Shown here piece after piece: positions 24,291 to 31,913 of a DNA stretch of 57,732 nt. Source of the DNA: Kocuria sp. p3-SID1428. Its GTDB lineage: Bacteria; Actinomycetota; Actinomycetes; Actinomycetales; Micrococcaceae. A program made the translations under genes and the position numbers. The stretch spans positions 1 to 57,732 of the forward strand of contig NZ_JALXVH010000012.1 in assembly GCF_025149945.1 (NCBI RefSeq), written 5' to 3'. The notes below the pieces were generated by a model. The model saw only the letters and a program-made list of their open reading frames with translations. It was not told where the DNA came from and did no database searches. Position 1 is the first letter of the stretch, and the number at the start of each line of letters is the position of its first letter.

Positions 24291-27200
24291 TCACTGATCC
24301 GCGTTCGGATCTGTGGGACCCGGCGAGGCGCTGGTGTCGATGCCCTCGGCCGTCATGGCGCGGTTGAGGGCGTCGTCGAGGCGATCCTGGGCCTCGCCGT
24401 AGGCGGCCCAGTCGCCGTCCTCCATGGCCGTCTGCGAGTCCGCCATGGCATCGGCGGCATCCGAGAGCGCCGAGTCCAGGTCGGCGCCGCCGCTGGGAGC
24501 GGAGGTCTCGCCGTCGGAGGACTGCTCCTCCTCGGCCGGCTGCTCGCCGCCCTCGGCCGCCTGGGCAGCCTCTTCCTCGGTGACGCCGGCGCCGTCGGTC
24601 GTCTCAGCGCCCGAGTCGCCGCCGAAGACCTGATCCAGGGCCTCATCGAGCGTGGGCGCGAAGCCGACCTCCTCGCCGAAGCTGACCAGCACGCGCCGCA
24701 GCGTGGGATAGCCGGACTCGCCCGAGGAGCGCACGTACACGGGCTGGATGTACATCATGCCGTCGTTGACCGGCAGGGCCAGCATGTTGCCGTTGATCAC
24801 CTCGGAGCCGCCCTGACGCAGCAGGTTCAGCGCCGAGGAGACCTCGGTGTTCGAGTTGAAGTTGTTCTGCGCCTGTCCCGGTCCCGGGACCACCGAGCTC
24901 CGGGGCAGCTCGAGCAGCTTCAGATCTCCGTACTCGTCCGACTTCACGCCGTCCTCGCCGGTGCCTGCATCGCCGTTGGCGGCCAGGTAGCCGTAGAGCA
25001 CGTTGCGGGAGTTCTCCCCTTCGTTCTGCTGCGGGATGAACGGGGTGGTCAGCTGGAAGCTGGCCTCCGACTCCCCCGGCATCTGCATGGACAGGTAGTA
25101 CGGCGGGATGGCCGTGGAGACATCGGTCGTGGGGTCGTTCGGGATCGACCAGACGTCGTCGCCGGCATAGAACGAGCCCGAGTCAGTGACGTGATAGCGG
25201 TTGAGCAGCTCGCGCTGGACCTTGAAGATGTCCTCCGGGTAGCGCACGTGCTCCATCAGATCGGCCGACATCTCCGAATACGGCTTGAACGAGGCCGGGA
25301 AGATGCCCTGCCACGCCTGCAGCACGGGGTCCTGCTCGTCCCATGCGTACAGATCCACGGAGCCGTCGTACGCATCGACCGTGGCCTTGACCGAGTTGCG
25401 CATGTAGTTGGCCTGCTCGCTGGGCAGCGCCGCGGAGGCGCCCTCGGCCGTCGAGGTGTCCTCGGTGGCGTCGTCCAGCTCCATGGGAGTGGAGTACGGG
25501 TAGGCGTCCGAGGTCGTGTAGGCGTCCACGATCCACTTGACCTCCCCATCCACGATCGCGGGGTACGGGTTGCCGTCGACCGTCAGGTACGGGGCGACCT
25601 TCTCCACGCGCTCGCGCGGGGTGCGGTCGAAGAGGACCTGCGAATCCGGTCGCACGGCATCCGAGAACATCAGATCCGTGGACTGGAACTTGATGGCGTA
25701 GGACAGCCGGTTCAGCGGGTTGCCCACGTTGGGGCCGCCGTCGCCGGAGAACGTGGTGCGGACGTCGTCGTCCTCGTCGTCGGTGGTCGACGGCCGGTCC
25801 AGCTCGAGCTTGGGGTCCTCCTCCGTGCCGCCGACGATCGAGTACTCCGGGGACTGCTCGCCGAAGTAGATCCGGGGCTCGTAGTCCTCGGAGATCTCGC
25901 CGTCGGCCTTGATGCCGCCCTGGATGAACGACGGGGACCCGTCCGCCTCCACGCGGTCGCCGAAGGCCGCGATCATGCCGTAGCCGTGCGTGTAGACGAC
26001 GTGCTGGTTGTACCAGCCCTCGGTCTCGCCCTGATTGAGCTCACGAGCGGCCAGCACGGTGTCCTGCACCTGGCCGTCGATCTCGTAGCGATCGACGTTC
26101 AGCGTGGAGGGGAACGAGTAGTACGGGCGGAACTGCTGCAGCTGTGCGAAGGCCGGGGAGACGACGTTGGGGTCCAGCAGGCGGATGTTGCTCGTGGTCT
26201 CCTCATAGTCGGCCAGCGCGCCCTCCTTCGTCTGCGTGGTGGCGTCGTAGGGCTGGGTCTCGGTGTCCTCCAGATCGAAGGCGGCGCGGGTGCCGTCGAT
26301 GTTGCGCTGGATGTACTCGTCCTCCATCTGCTGCTCGGAGGGCAGGACCTGGAAGCGCTGCACGAGCGAGGGGTAGATCCCGCCGGCGACCACGGCGACG
26401 ATCACGAGCATGGCCGTGCCGATCATGGGCAGGCGCCAGCGGCCCATGATCGCGGAGGCGATGAACAGCGCGGCGACCACCAGCGCCGCGGCGGCCAGGA
26501 TGCCGCGCACCGGGATCACGGCGTTGATGTCCGTGTACATGGCCCCGGTCCAGCTGCCGCCGGTGTTGTTCAGGGTGGCGTAGCGGTCCAGCCAGAAGTT
26601 CACGCCCTGCAGCACGAGGAACGCGGCCGCCGTCACAGCCAGCTGCACGCGAGCCGCGCGGCTGAAGCTCAGTCCCCGCTCGGAGAGCCGGATGGCGCCG
26701 TAGAGGTAGTGGACCAGCAGCGCGGCGATGCCGCACAGCAGCAGCGTGGAGCTCAGGAAGCCGATCACCAGCTGCAGGAACGGCAGCGTGAAGACCCAGA
26801 AGGCCAGGTCCATGCCGAACTCGGGGTCCTCCTGCCCGAAGGGGACCTGGTGGAAGAACAGCAGGACGGTCTCCCACTGGGAGGCGATCGTGGAGGCCGT
26901 GAACAGGCCGAACAGCGCCGGGACCGCGATCATGGCGATCCGGCGCACCGGCTCGAAGGCCTGCTGATACCGGCGCAGGTTGTCATCCACCGCATCCGCG
27001 GCGGTGATCGGCCGATTGCGGTAGGCCAGGCGCATGGCCGTCCACAGAAGCCCGGCGACCAGCAGCGCGGCGACGATGAACAGCCCCGCACGCGCGATGT
27101 TCTGCGTGGCGAACACGTTCAGGTACCCGAGCTGGTCGAACCACAGGATCTCGGTATACACCTGCGTGAAGGCCACGAACGCGGCGATCAGGGCCACCAC

Positions 27201-27326
27201 GATGATGACGGTCGGCAGCAGGGCTCCGTTGCGCCGGGACTGCCGGGCTGCCGGCCCGTCTCCAGCGGGAGTCCTGCCTGACGGGCCCTTCGGCGGGCGG
27301 GGCGGTTCTGCCGGTCCAGCGCTCAC
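24291..27326 (-). CDS. UPF0182 family large membrane protein
   Basis: This 1011-residue protein of the COG1615 family has about seven membrane helices in its first 340 residues (for example LLPTVIIVVALIAAFVAFTQ and VFTLPFLQLVIGFLSSTLLL). A large, presumably extracytoplasmic domain of about 550 residues follows, with family segments such as SFPSTLNVDRYEIDGQVQDT, VYTHGYGMIAAFGDRVEADG and MMYIQPVYVRSSGESGYPTL. The last 120 residues are acidic and Ala/Glu-rich. Function is unknown across the family. GTG 27326 is preferred because cggaaggc lies upstream. ATG 27359 has no ribosome binding site but is possible. It follows the Lon-like PDZ gene in the same direction, as in mycobacteria. Confidence 0.93.
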   Translation of the reverse strand: MSAGPAEPPRPPKGPSGRTPAGDGPAARQSRRNGALLPTVIIVVALIAAFVAFTQVYTEILWFDQLGYLNVFATQNIARAGLFIVAALLVAGLLWTAMRLAYRNRPITAADAVDDNLRRYQQAFEPVRRIAMIAVPALFGLFTASTIASQWETVLLFFHQVPFGQEDPEFGMDLAFWVFTLPFLQLVIGFLSSTLLLCGIAALLVHYLYGAIRLSERGLSFSRAARVQLAVTAAAFLVLQGVNFWLDRYATLNNTGGSWTGAMYTDINAVIPVRGILAAAALVVAALFIASAIMGRWRLPMIGTAMLVIVAVVAGGIYPSLVQRFQVLPSEQQMEDEYIQRNIDGTRAAFDLEDTETQPYDATTQTKEGALADYEETTSNIRLLDPNVVSPAFAQLQQFRPYYSFPSTLNVDRYEIDGQVQDTVLAARELNQGETEGWYNQHVVYTHGYGMIAAFGDRVEADGSPSFIQGGIKADGEISEDYEPRIYFGEQSPEYSIVGGTEEDPKLELDRPSTTDDEDDDVRTTFSGDGGPNVGNPLNRLSYAIKFQSTDLMFSDAVRPDSQVLFDRTPRERVEKVAPYLTVDGNPYPAIVDGEVKWIVDAYTTSDAYPYSTPMELDDATEDTSTAEGASAALPSEQANYMRNSVKATVDAYDGSVDLYAWDEQDPVLQAWQGIFPASFKPYSEMSADLMEHVRYPEDIFKVQRELLNRYHVTDSGSFYAGDDVWSIPNDPTTDVSTAIPPYYLSMQMPGESEASFQLTTPFIPQQNEGENSRNVLYGYLAANGDAGTGEDGVKSDEYGDLKLLELPRSSVVPGPGQAQNNFNSNTEVSSALNLLRQGGSEVINGNMLALPVNDGMMYIQPVYVRSSGESGYPTLRRVLVSFGEEVGFAPTLDEALDQVFGGDSGAETTDGAGVTEEEAAQAAEGGEQPAEEEQSSDGETSAPSGGADLDSALSDAADAMADSQTAMEDGDWAAYGEAQDRLDDALNRAMTAEGIDTSASPGPTDPNADQ

Positions 27327-27436
27327 GTGATCCTGGGCCTTCCGTGGGGGTAGGAGCATTCGCGACCCGTACCCGGGCGACGCACCTGCGGCGCTGGTCG
27401 ATCGGGCGGGTCGAGAGAGGTCAGGTGCCCCGAGTG

Positions 27437-27466
27437 AGACGGGACACTGCCGCTATTGTCCCGTCT
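27437..27466 (-). terminator. Hairpin between the PDZ protease and UPF0182 genes
   Basis: A perfect 10-bp inverted repeat (agacgggaca at 27437-27446 with 27457-27466) encloses a 10-base loop. It could be the PDZ gene terminator or an operator for the UPF0182 gene, since it lies in the only gap between them. Confidence 0.5.
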
Positions 27467-27523
27467 GGCGAGGACATGAGCAAAGTCGGTGAATCCGCTG
27501 AGAGCCGAGGTTCGGGAGCCTGC

Positions 27524-28585
27524 TCAGTCCTGAGCGTCAGCGCAGGTGGGCAGCGAGGACAGATCGCCGTCCTCGGCCAGCACGGCCAGAGCCTCCTCGG
27601 CATCATCGAGGGTGTCCACCGCGACGACGGGCAGGCCGTCCGGCTCGTGGCCGCGCACCTCGTCGCAGTTCTCCACCGGCGCCAGGAACAGATCGGCGTC
27701 GGCATCCGAGGCTCCGATCATCTTCTGCCGGATGCCGCCGATCGGGCCGACATCGCCCTCGGCGTCAATGGTCCCGGTGCCGACCACGTGGTGCTCGCCA
27801 GCCAGCGAGCCCTCGGTGAGCTGGTCGATCAGGCTCAGCGAGAGCATCATCCCCGCGCTCGGCCCGCCCACGTCCTCCAGTCCGAACTCGACGTCGAGGG
27901 GGAAGTCGAACTCGCGATCGAGGTAGACGCCGAGCTGGCGGCCGTGGCCCTCATCGATCGTCTCGACGGAGAGGCTGCGGCGCGAGCCCTCACGCAGCAC
28001 CGTGAGCTCGGCGGTGTCATCGCCCATGGCCTGGAGGTCCTCGCGCAGGGTCTCGAGGGAGGCGATGGGCTCGCCGTCGAGCTCGAGCAGCTGATCGCCG
28101 ATCCGCACCGAGGACTCCGCCGGCGCCCCGGGCACGACCCCGATGACGCTCAGGGTGGTCCGGTAGTCATGCTCGAGGTTGTTCAGCCCGGCGGCGATCG
28201 CCATGTCCTGCGAGGACTCCATGGCGGCGGTGCCCGAGTCGTCGACCTCCTGCTGGGTGGTCGCCGGCGGGTACATGACCTCCAGCGGCAGGACCGCCAT
28301 GCCCGGATCCGCCCACGAGATCATGGTCTCGAGCACGCGCGGACGCGAGTCCGGGCCGCCGACCACGTAGACGGTCGAGAAGTCGAGCTGCGAGTCGGTG
28401 GGGTAGGTCTGCGCACCCTCGATCGTCATGATCGGCTCGTCGCCGACCTCTCCGGCGATGTCGAACGTGGGGCCCGGCCGCTCGACCACGTACGGGGAGG
28501 GGGCCCAGGCGCACACGATCAGCAGCGCACCGGCCGCGATCAGCGATCCGCCTTCCAGACCGGGGCGGAATCGGGAACGGGACAC
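27524..28585 (-). CDS. Lon-like secreted PDZ protease (YlbL type)
   Basis: This 353-residue protein has an N-terminal membrane anchor (about residues 13-32), an N-terminal strand domain, a PDZ domain (about 145-210, with IGVVPGAPAESSVRIGDQLL) and a C-terminal Lon-type protease domain. The catalytic dyad is visible as Ser243 in VGGPSAGMM and Lys288 in PIGGIRQKM. YlbL-type proteins act outside the membrane and, in other bacteria, degrade or regulate envelope proteins. Start is GTG 28585. In mycobacteria the orthologue also neighbours UPF0182 and Zincin_2 genes, so the three probably belong together. Confidence 0.95.
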   Translation of the reverse strand: MSRSRFRPGLEGGSLIAAGALLIVCAWAPSPYVVERPGPTFDIAGEVGDEPIMTIEGAQTYPTDSQLDFSTVYVVGGPDSRPRVLETMISWADPGMAVLPLEVMYPPATTQQEVDDSGTAAMESSQDMAIAAGLNNLEHDYRTTLSVIGVVPGAPAESSVRIGDQLLELDGEPIASLETLREDLQAMGDDTAELTVLREGSRRSLSVETIDEGHGRQLGVYLDREFDFPLDVEFGLEDVGGPSAGMMLSLSLIDQLTEGSLAGEHHVVGTGTIDAEGDVGPIGGIRQKMIGASDADADLFLAPVENCDEVRGHEPDGLPVVAVDTLDDAEEALAVLAEDGDLSSLPTCADAQD

Positions 28586-28657
28586 GGGGCTGGACCTCAG
28601 GATCTACTCGGGCACCGGCGGGACAGGACCGCACGCACTCGGCGAGCGGATATCGAC

Positions 28658-28663
28658 CGATCC
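28658..28663 (-). promoter_or_regulatory. Candidate -10 element for the PDZ protease gene
   Basis: TAGGAT on the minus strand lies 72 bases before GTG 28585, in the 265-base divergent gap. On the other strand TACGCT near 28724 could serve the Zincin_2 gene. No -35 is clear for either. Confidence 0.35.
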
Positions 28664-28850
28664 TAGTCCGACGCGCTGCGGCATGCTCCCAGCGAACGAC
28701 GGGCCGGCGCCGGGCCGCCGTCGCTACGCTGGGTGGACGACGCCCGCGTGCCCAGCGCACGAGGGCCCCCACAGGCCACCGGGACCGCCCCCGTACGGGG
28801 TGCCGCCGGCGGCGCACGAAGCCATCGATCTTCAGAACAGGACCAGGACC

Positions 28851-30287
28851 ATGAGCTCCCAGTCACCGAACGGCGACGACGACCGCGAGGGTCAGGGCCA
28901 GGACCCCTTCCAGCAGATGTTCCAGCAGTTCCTGGGACAGTCCGGAATGTCGCAGGAGGACCTGCAGAAGATGGGCATGCCGTCCGACCCTGGCGCCCTG
29001 CAGGCCATGTTCGCGCAGGTGCAGTCCATGTTCTCGGGCGCCGGCCAGGACGGCCCCGTCAACTGGCAGGCCGCCAAGGACCACGCCCGCAGGGTCGTCT
29101 CCGCCGGAGGGGACCCCTCCGTGACGGAGTCCCAGCGCAAGGTCGTCGATGACGCCGTGCAGCTGGCGCAGCTGTGGGTCGAGGACCACACGAACTTCGG
29201 GCAGGGCCCGGTGCAGCCTGCCGCCTGGTCGCGCTCCGAATGGGTCGAGGCCACCTTCGGGACCTGGCAGGAGATCACCGGCCCCGTGGCCGAGTCGATC
29301 ACCAAGGCGCTGACGGACACCCTCACCCAGCAGATGCCGGAGGAGGTCTCCCAGATGATGGGCGGGGCCTCGAACATGCTCGCCGGCGCCGGCGGGATGA
29401 TGTTCGCCATGCAGCTGGGCCAGGCCATCGGCGGGCTGGCGGCCGAGGTCGTCTCCTCCTCGGACATCGGACTGCCGCTGGCCGAGGACCGCTCGGCCAT
29501 GCTGCCGCGCAATGTCGAGGAGTTCGGCGAGGGCCTGGACATCCCCGCTCAGGAGATCGTGATCTACCTGGCCGTCCGGGAGGTCGTGCACACCCGCCTC
29601 TTCCACGCAGCCCCCTGGCTGCGCCCCCACCTGATCGACCTGATCACCCGGTTCTCCCGCGAGATCCATATCGACATGGAGCGCATCGAGGGCCTGGCCG
29701 CCGATATCGACCCCTCGGACCCCTCCGCCGTGCAGGAGGCGCTGAGCTCCGGGGTCTTCGTGCCGGAGCAGTCGGCCGAGCAGAAGGCCGTGCTGGGTCG
29801 CCTCGAGACGCTGCTGGCGCTGATCGAGGGCTGGGTCGACGTCGTGACCGTGCGCGCCACCGCCAATCTGCCCTCAGCATCCGCGCTGTCGGAGACCATC
29901 CGCCGCCGTCGCGCCTCGGGCGGGCCCGCCGAGCACGCCTTCGCCTCCCTGATCGGGCTCGAGCTGCGCCCGCGCCGCATGCGCGACGCCGCCGCATTCT
30001 GGGAGCGCGTCGAGCAGCGCCGGGGCCTCGAGGACCGCGACGGGCTCTGGGAGTCCCCCGAGCTGCTGCCCACCGACGAGGACCTCGACGATCCCGAGGG
30101 CTACGAGTCCCGGCGCGGGCTGCTCACCGCCTCCGAGGACGAGTTCGACGCCGCCCTGCGCAGCCTCCTGGACAGCGAGTCCATGTCCGGGGACGACGCG
30201 AGCGGCTCCGGCACCGCTGAGGATCAGGAGCCGGGCTCCGAGGCGGAGTCGGATTCCGATCCGGATTCGGGAGACAGCGGACGCTGA
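28851..30287 (+). CDS. Zincin_2 (DUF2342) family protein
   Basis: This 478-residue protein of the actinobacterial zinc-dependent metalloprotease-like family has a Gln/Met-rich N-terminus (QDPFQQMFQQFLGQSGMSQE). The family core follows, with WVEATFGTWQEITGPVAESI, GGMMFAMQLGQAIGGLAAEV and IYLAVREVVHTRLFHAAPWL. At the place of an HExxH zinc motif this protein reads REVVH, so the first histidine is missing. Proteolysis is therefore uncertain, although the family fold is zincin-like. A second conserved part is GWVDVVTVRATANLPSASAL. The last 45 residues are almost only Ser, Asp, Glu and Gly. The gene overlaps the convergent YgjP-type gene by 64 bases. Confidence 0.9.
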   Translation: MSSQSPNGDDDREGQGQDPFQQMFQQFLGQSGMSQEDLQKMGMPSDPGALQAMFAQVQSMFSGAGQDGPVNWQAAKDHARRVVSAGGDPSVTESQRKVVDDAVQLAQLWVEDHTNFGQGPVQPAAWSRSEWVEATFGTWQEITGPVAESITKALTDTLTQQMPEEVSQMMGGASNMLAGAGGMMFAMQLGQAIGGLAAEVVSSSDIGLPLAEDRSAMLPRNVEEFGEGLDIPAQEIVIYLAVREVVHTRLFHAAPWLRPHLIDLITRFSREIHIDMERIEGLAADIDPSDPSAVQEALSSGVFVPEQSAEQKAVLGRLETLLALIEGWVDVVTVRATANLPSASALSETIRRRRASGGPAEHAFASLIGLELRPRRMRDAAAFWERVEQRRGLEDRDGLWESPELLPTDEDLDDPEGYESRRGLLTASEDEFDAALRSLLDSESMSGDDASGSGTAEDQEPGSEAESDSDPDSGDSGR

Positions 30288-30907
30288 TCCTCCTGCCCCA
30301 GGGCCCAGGCCGCTCCCTCAAGGAAGGCCTGGGCCCTGGCCATGTCCGGATGCAGGGCCTCCAGACGGCGGAACTCCCGGCCATGACCTGCCTCCAGCAG
30401 GTGGCACAGCTCGTGGTGCAGCACGGTGTCGAGCACCCACTCAGGGGCACTGCGCAGCCGATCCGAGACGCGGATCCGTCCCGTGGCAGGCGTGGCCGAG
30501 GCCCAGCGGGTGATCTGCCGGGAGGTCCACACCACGTCCGTCGGCTGGGCCCTCCCCTCCAGGAGCCGCTCGGAGAGCTGCCGTGCCCGGCCCATCAGGT
30601 ACTCGTCGCGCCCGCGGGCGTTCGACGCGGCGAGGGTGCGCTCGCGCTGGGCCACCAGTCGGGCGGTCATCTGCTCGGACCACCGCGCGACCTCCCGGGC
30701 TGACATCCTCGCCGGGACCTGCAGGACGATCCGCTGCCCCGACCAGTGCGCCGAGACCGTGCGACGACGGCGCTGCGAGCGCCGGACCTCGACCTCCGGC
30801 TCCGCGCCGCCGACGGCGCCCGACTCTGCTGCGACGGGCTCGGCCGCGACGGCTGCGCTGTCCGAGTGAGCGGCGGGCTGCTGGCGGGGGAGACGGGCGG
30901 CAGGCAT
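30224..30907 (-). CDS. YgjP-type (M48 family) metallopeptidase
   Basis: This 227-residue protein contains the minimal zincin motif HHELCHLLEAGHGREFRRL, with the zinc-binding HExxH and a downstream acidic/His-containing helix, as in the YgjP/SprT-like group. The first 55 residues are disordered. A strand region (VSAHWSGQRIVLQVPARM) and a helical region (ASNARGRDEYLMGRARQL) precede the motif. The substrate is unknown. Start ATG 30907 is chosen because the protein begins there in homologue-like fashion and the frame upstream is non-coding in character. Its acidic Ser/Glu C-terminus is encoded by the same 64 bases as the Zincin_2 tail, on the opposite strand. Confidence 0.88.
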   Translation of the reverse strand: MPAARLPRQQPAAHSDSAAVAAEPVAAESGAVGGAEPEVEVRRSQRRRRTVSAHWSGQRIVLQVPARMSAREVARWSEQMTARLVAQRERTLAASNARGRDEYLMGRARQLSERLLEGRAQPTDVVWTSRQITRWASATPATGRIRVSDRLRSAPEWVLDTVLHHELCHLLEAGHGREFRRLEALHPDMARAQAFLEGAAWALGQEDQRPLSPESGSESDSASEPGS

Positions 30908-31036
30908 GGACCGAAGGCTACCCACCCTCGCCTGTGGACAGCCGCCGCCCCGGCCCGGTCTCGCGCAGACTGCAGGCCCGAGGGCTTCCCGGATCCCCAT
31001 TGTCCGCCGATGACTCCGCCCGCTGAGAGGACTCCC

Positions 31037-31861
31037 ATGCTGCCCATGGCTCCCGTGCCCGCCGCGCCGGCTCGGCTCGATGCCCTGCTCATGCCCCGGT
31101 CCGCTGCCACGCACCGGAGCCTGGGCGCGGCCGTGTGCGAGATACGCGTGCTGCTGCTGGGGCTGAGCCCAGTCACCGCGGCCGCGGCCGTGATGCTCGC
31201 CGGGTGCGGGGTGCGCGGCTTCACCGTGGTCGACGACGGCTGGGTCACCTGGTCCGATGCCCGCGCCGGCTCCTTCGACTCGACCGAGGTGGGACTGCCC
31301 CGGGACCTGTGCACGCGCCGACGCATCCGCTCGGCCAACGCCCTGGCAGCCCCGGTGACCTGGACCGACGACGTCCTCACCGACGCGCGCCCCGGCCGCG
31401 TGGTGCTGCGGGCCTCCCGTCTGCGGGCATCCGCACAGCACGGCGAGCAGCTCGAGCTGCCCGCCGATCATCTGGCGCTTCCGTCGGCAGTGCCGCTCGT
31501 GGAGGTGCTGCAGCTGCCCGAGCACGCGGGGCTCAGTGCTGCGGTGCTCGGGCGGGTCGCCGCCTGGCGCCGACGGCCATGTCAGCAGTGCCTGCAGCGG
31601 ATCGCCGAGCAGGCCGGGACTCACGCAGCGCAGCAGCCGGGCGGTCCCACGCCACTGATGGCTCTGCGCGCCGCGACTCCCGCGCACACGGCGTGGGCGG
31701 CGGGGATGGTGGTCCAGGCCGTGCTGGCCGCCGCGCTGGAGCCCGAGGAGGCGGCGCCGGAGTCACCGCAGCGGTGGCTGCTCAGTCCCGGGCACCCCTT
31801 CAGCACGCTCACGGCTCTGCCGCAGCTGCCCGGACCGGCCTGCGATCTGTGCCGCGGGTGA
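31037..31861 (+). CDS. Degenerate ThiF/E1-like protein with two CxxC motifs
   Basis: This 274-residue protein has a Rossmann-like segment (about residues 36-68, EIRVLLLGLSPVTAAAAVML then GVRGFTVVDDGWV) that resembles the nucleotide-binding start of ThiF/MoeB adenylyltransferases. The GxGxxG loop is replaced by GLSPVT, and the catalytic arginine-rich and lysine features are not evident. Zinc-type cysteines remain: CQQC (182-185) and CDLC near the end (269-272), as in E1 enzymes. Activation of a ubiquitin-like protein is therefore unlikely. A structural or binding role is more plausible. ATG 31037 follows gagaggactccc. It is divergent from the YgjP-type peptidase and convergent with uvrD2, an arrangement I remember from other Micrococcaceae. 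Confidence 0.65.
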   Translation: MLPMAPVPAAPARLDALLMPRSAATHRSLGAAVCEIRVLLLGLSPVTAAAAVMLAGCGVRGFTVVDDGWVTWSDARAGSFDSTEVGLPRDLCTRRRIRSANALAAPVTWTDDVLTDARPGRVVLRASRLRASAQHGEQLELPADHLALPSAVPLVEVLQLPEHAGLSAAVLGRVAAWRRRPCQQCLQRIAEQAGTHAAQQPGGPTPLMALRAATPAHTAWAAGMVVQAVLAAALEPEEAAPESPQRWLLSPGHPFSTLTALPQLPGPACDLCRG

Positions 31862-31874
31862 GGTCCTGCGTCAG

Positions 31875-31898
31875 GGCTGCCGGGCTGCCGGGCTGCCG
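31875..31898. repeat. Three tandem copies of an 8-bp unit
   Basis: ggctgccg is repeated three times in the 52-base gap between the ThiF-like and uvrD2 stop codons. It is probably a simple slippage repeat. No terminator hairpin is evident in this gap. Confidence 0.85.
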
Positions 31899-31913
31899 GA
31901 GATCGTGGCCGTC

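Noticed and set aside
24129..27281. Open frame of about 1050 codons opposite the UPF0182 gene
   Set aside because: Shadow of the real gene, rich in Gly, Arg, His and Val, with no recognisable domain and running through the tRNA-proximal terminator.
31862..31913. whiB7 or mycoredoxin gene next to uvrD2
   Set aside because: The gap is only 52 bases, and no cysteine-rich WhiB pattern appears in any frame nearby.
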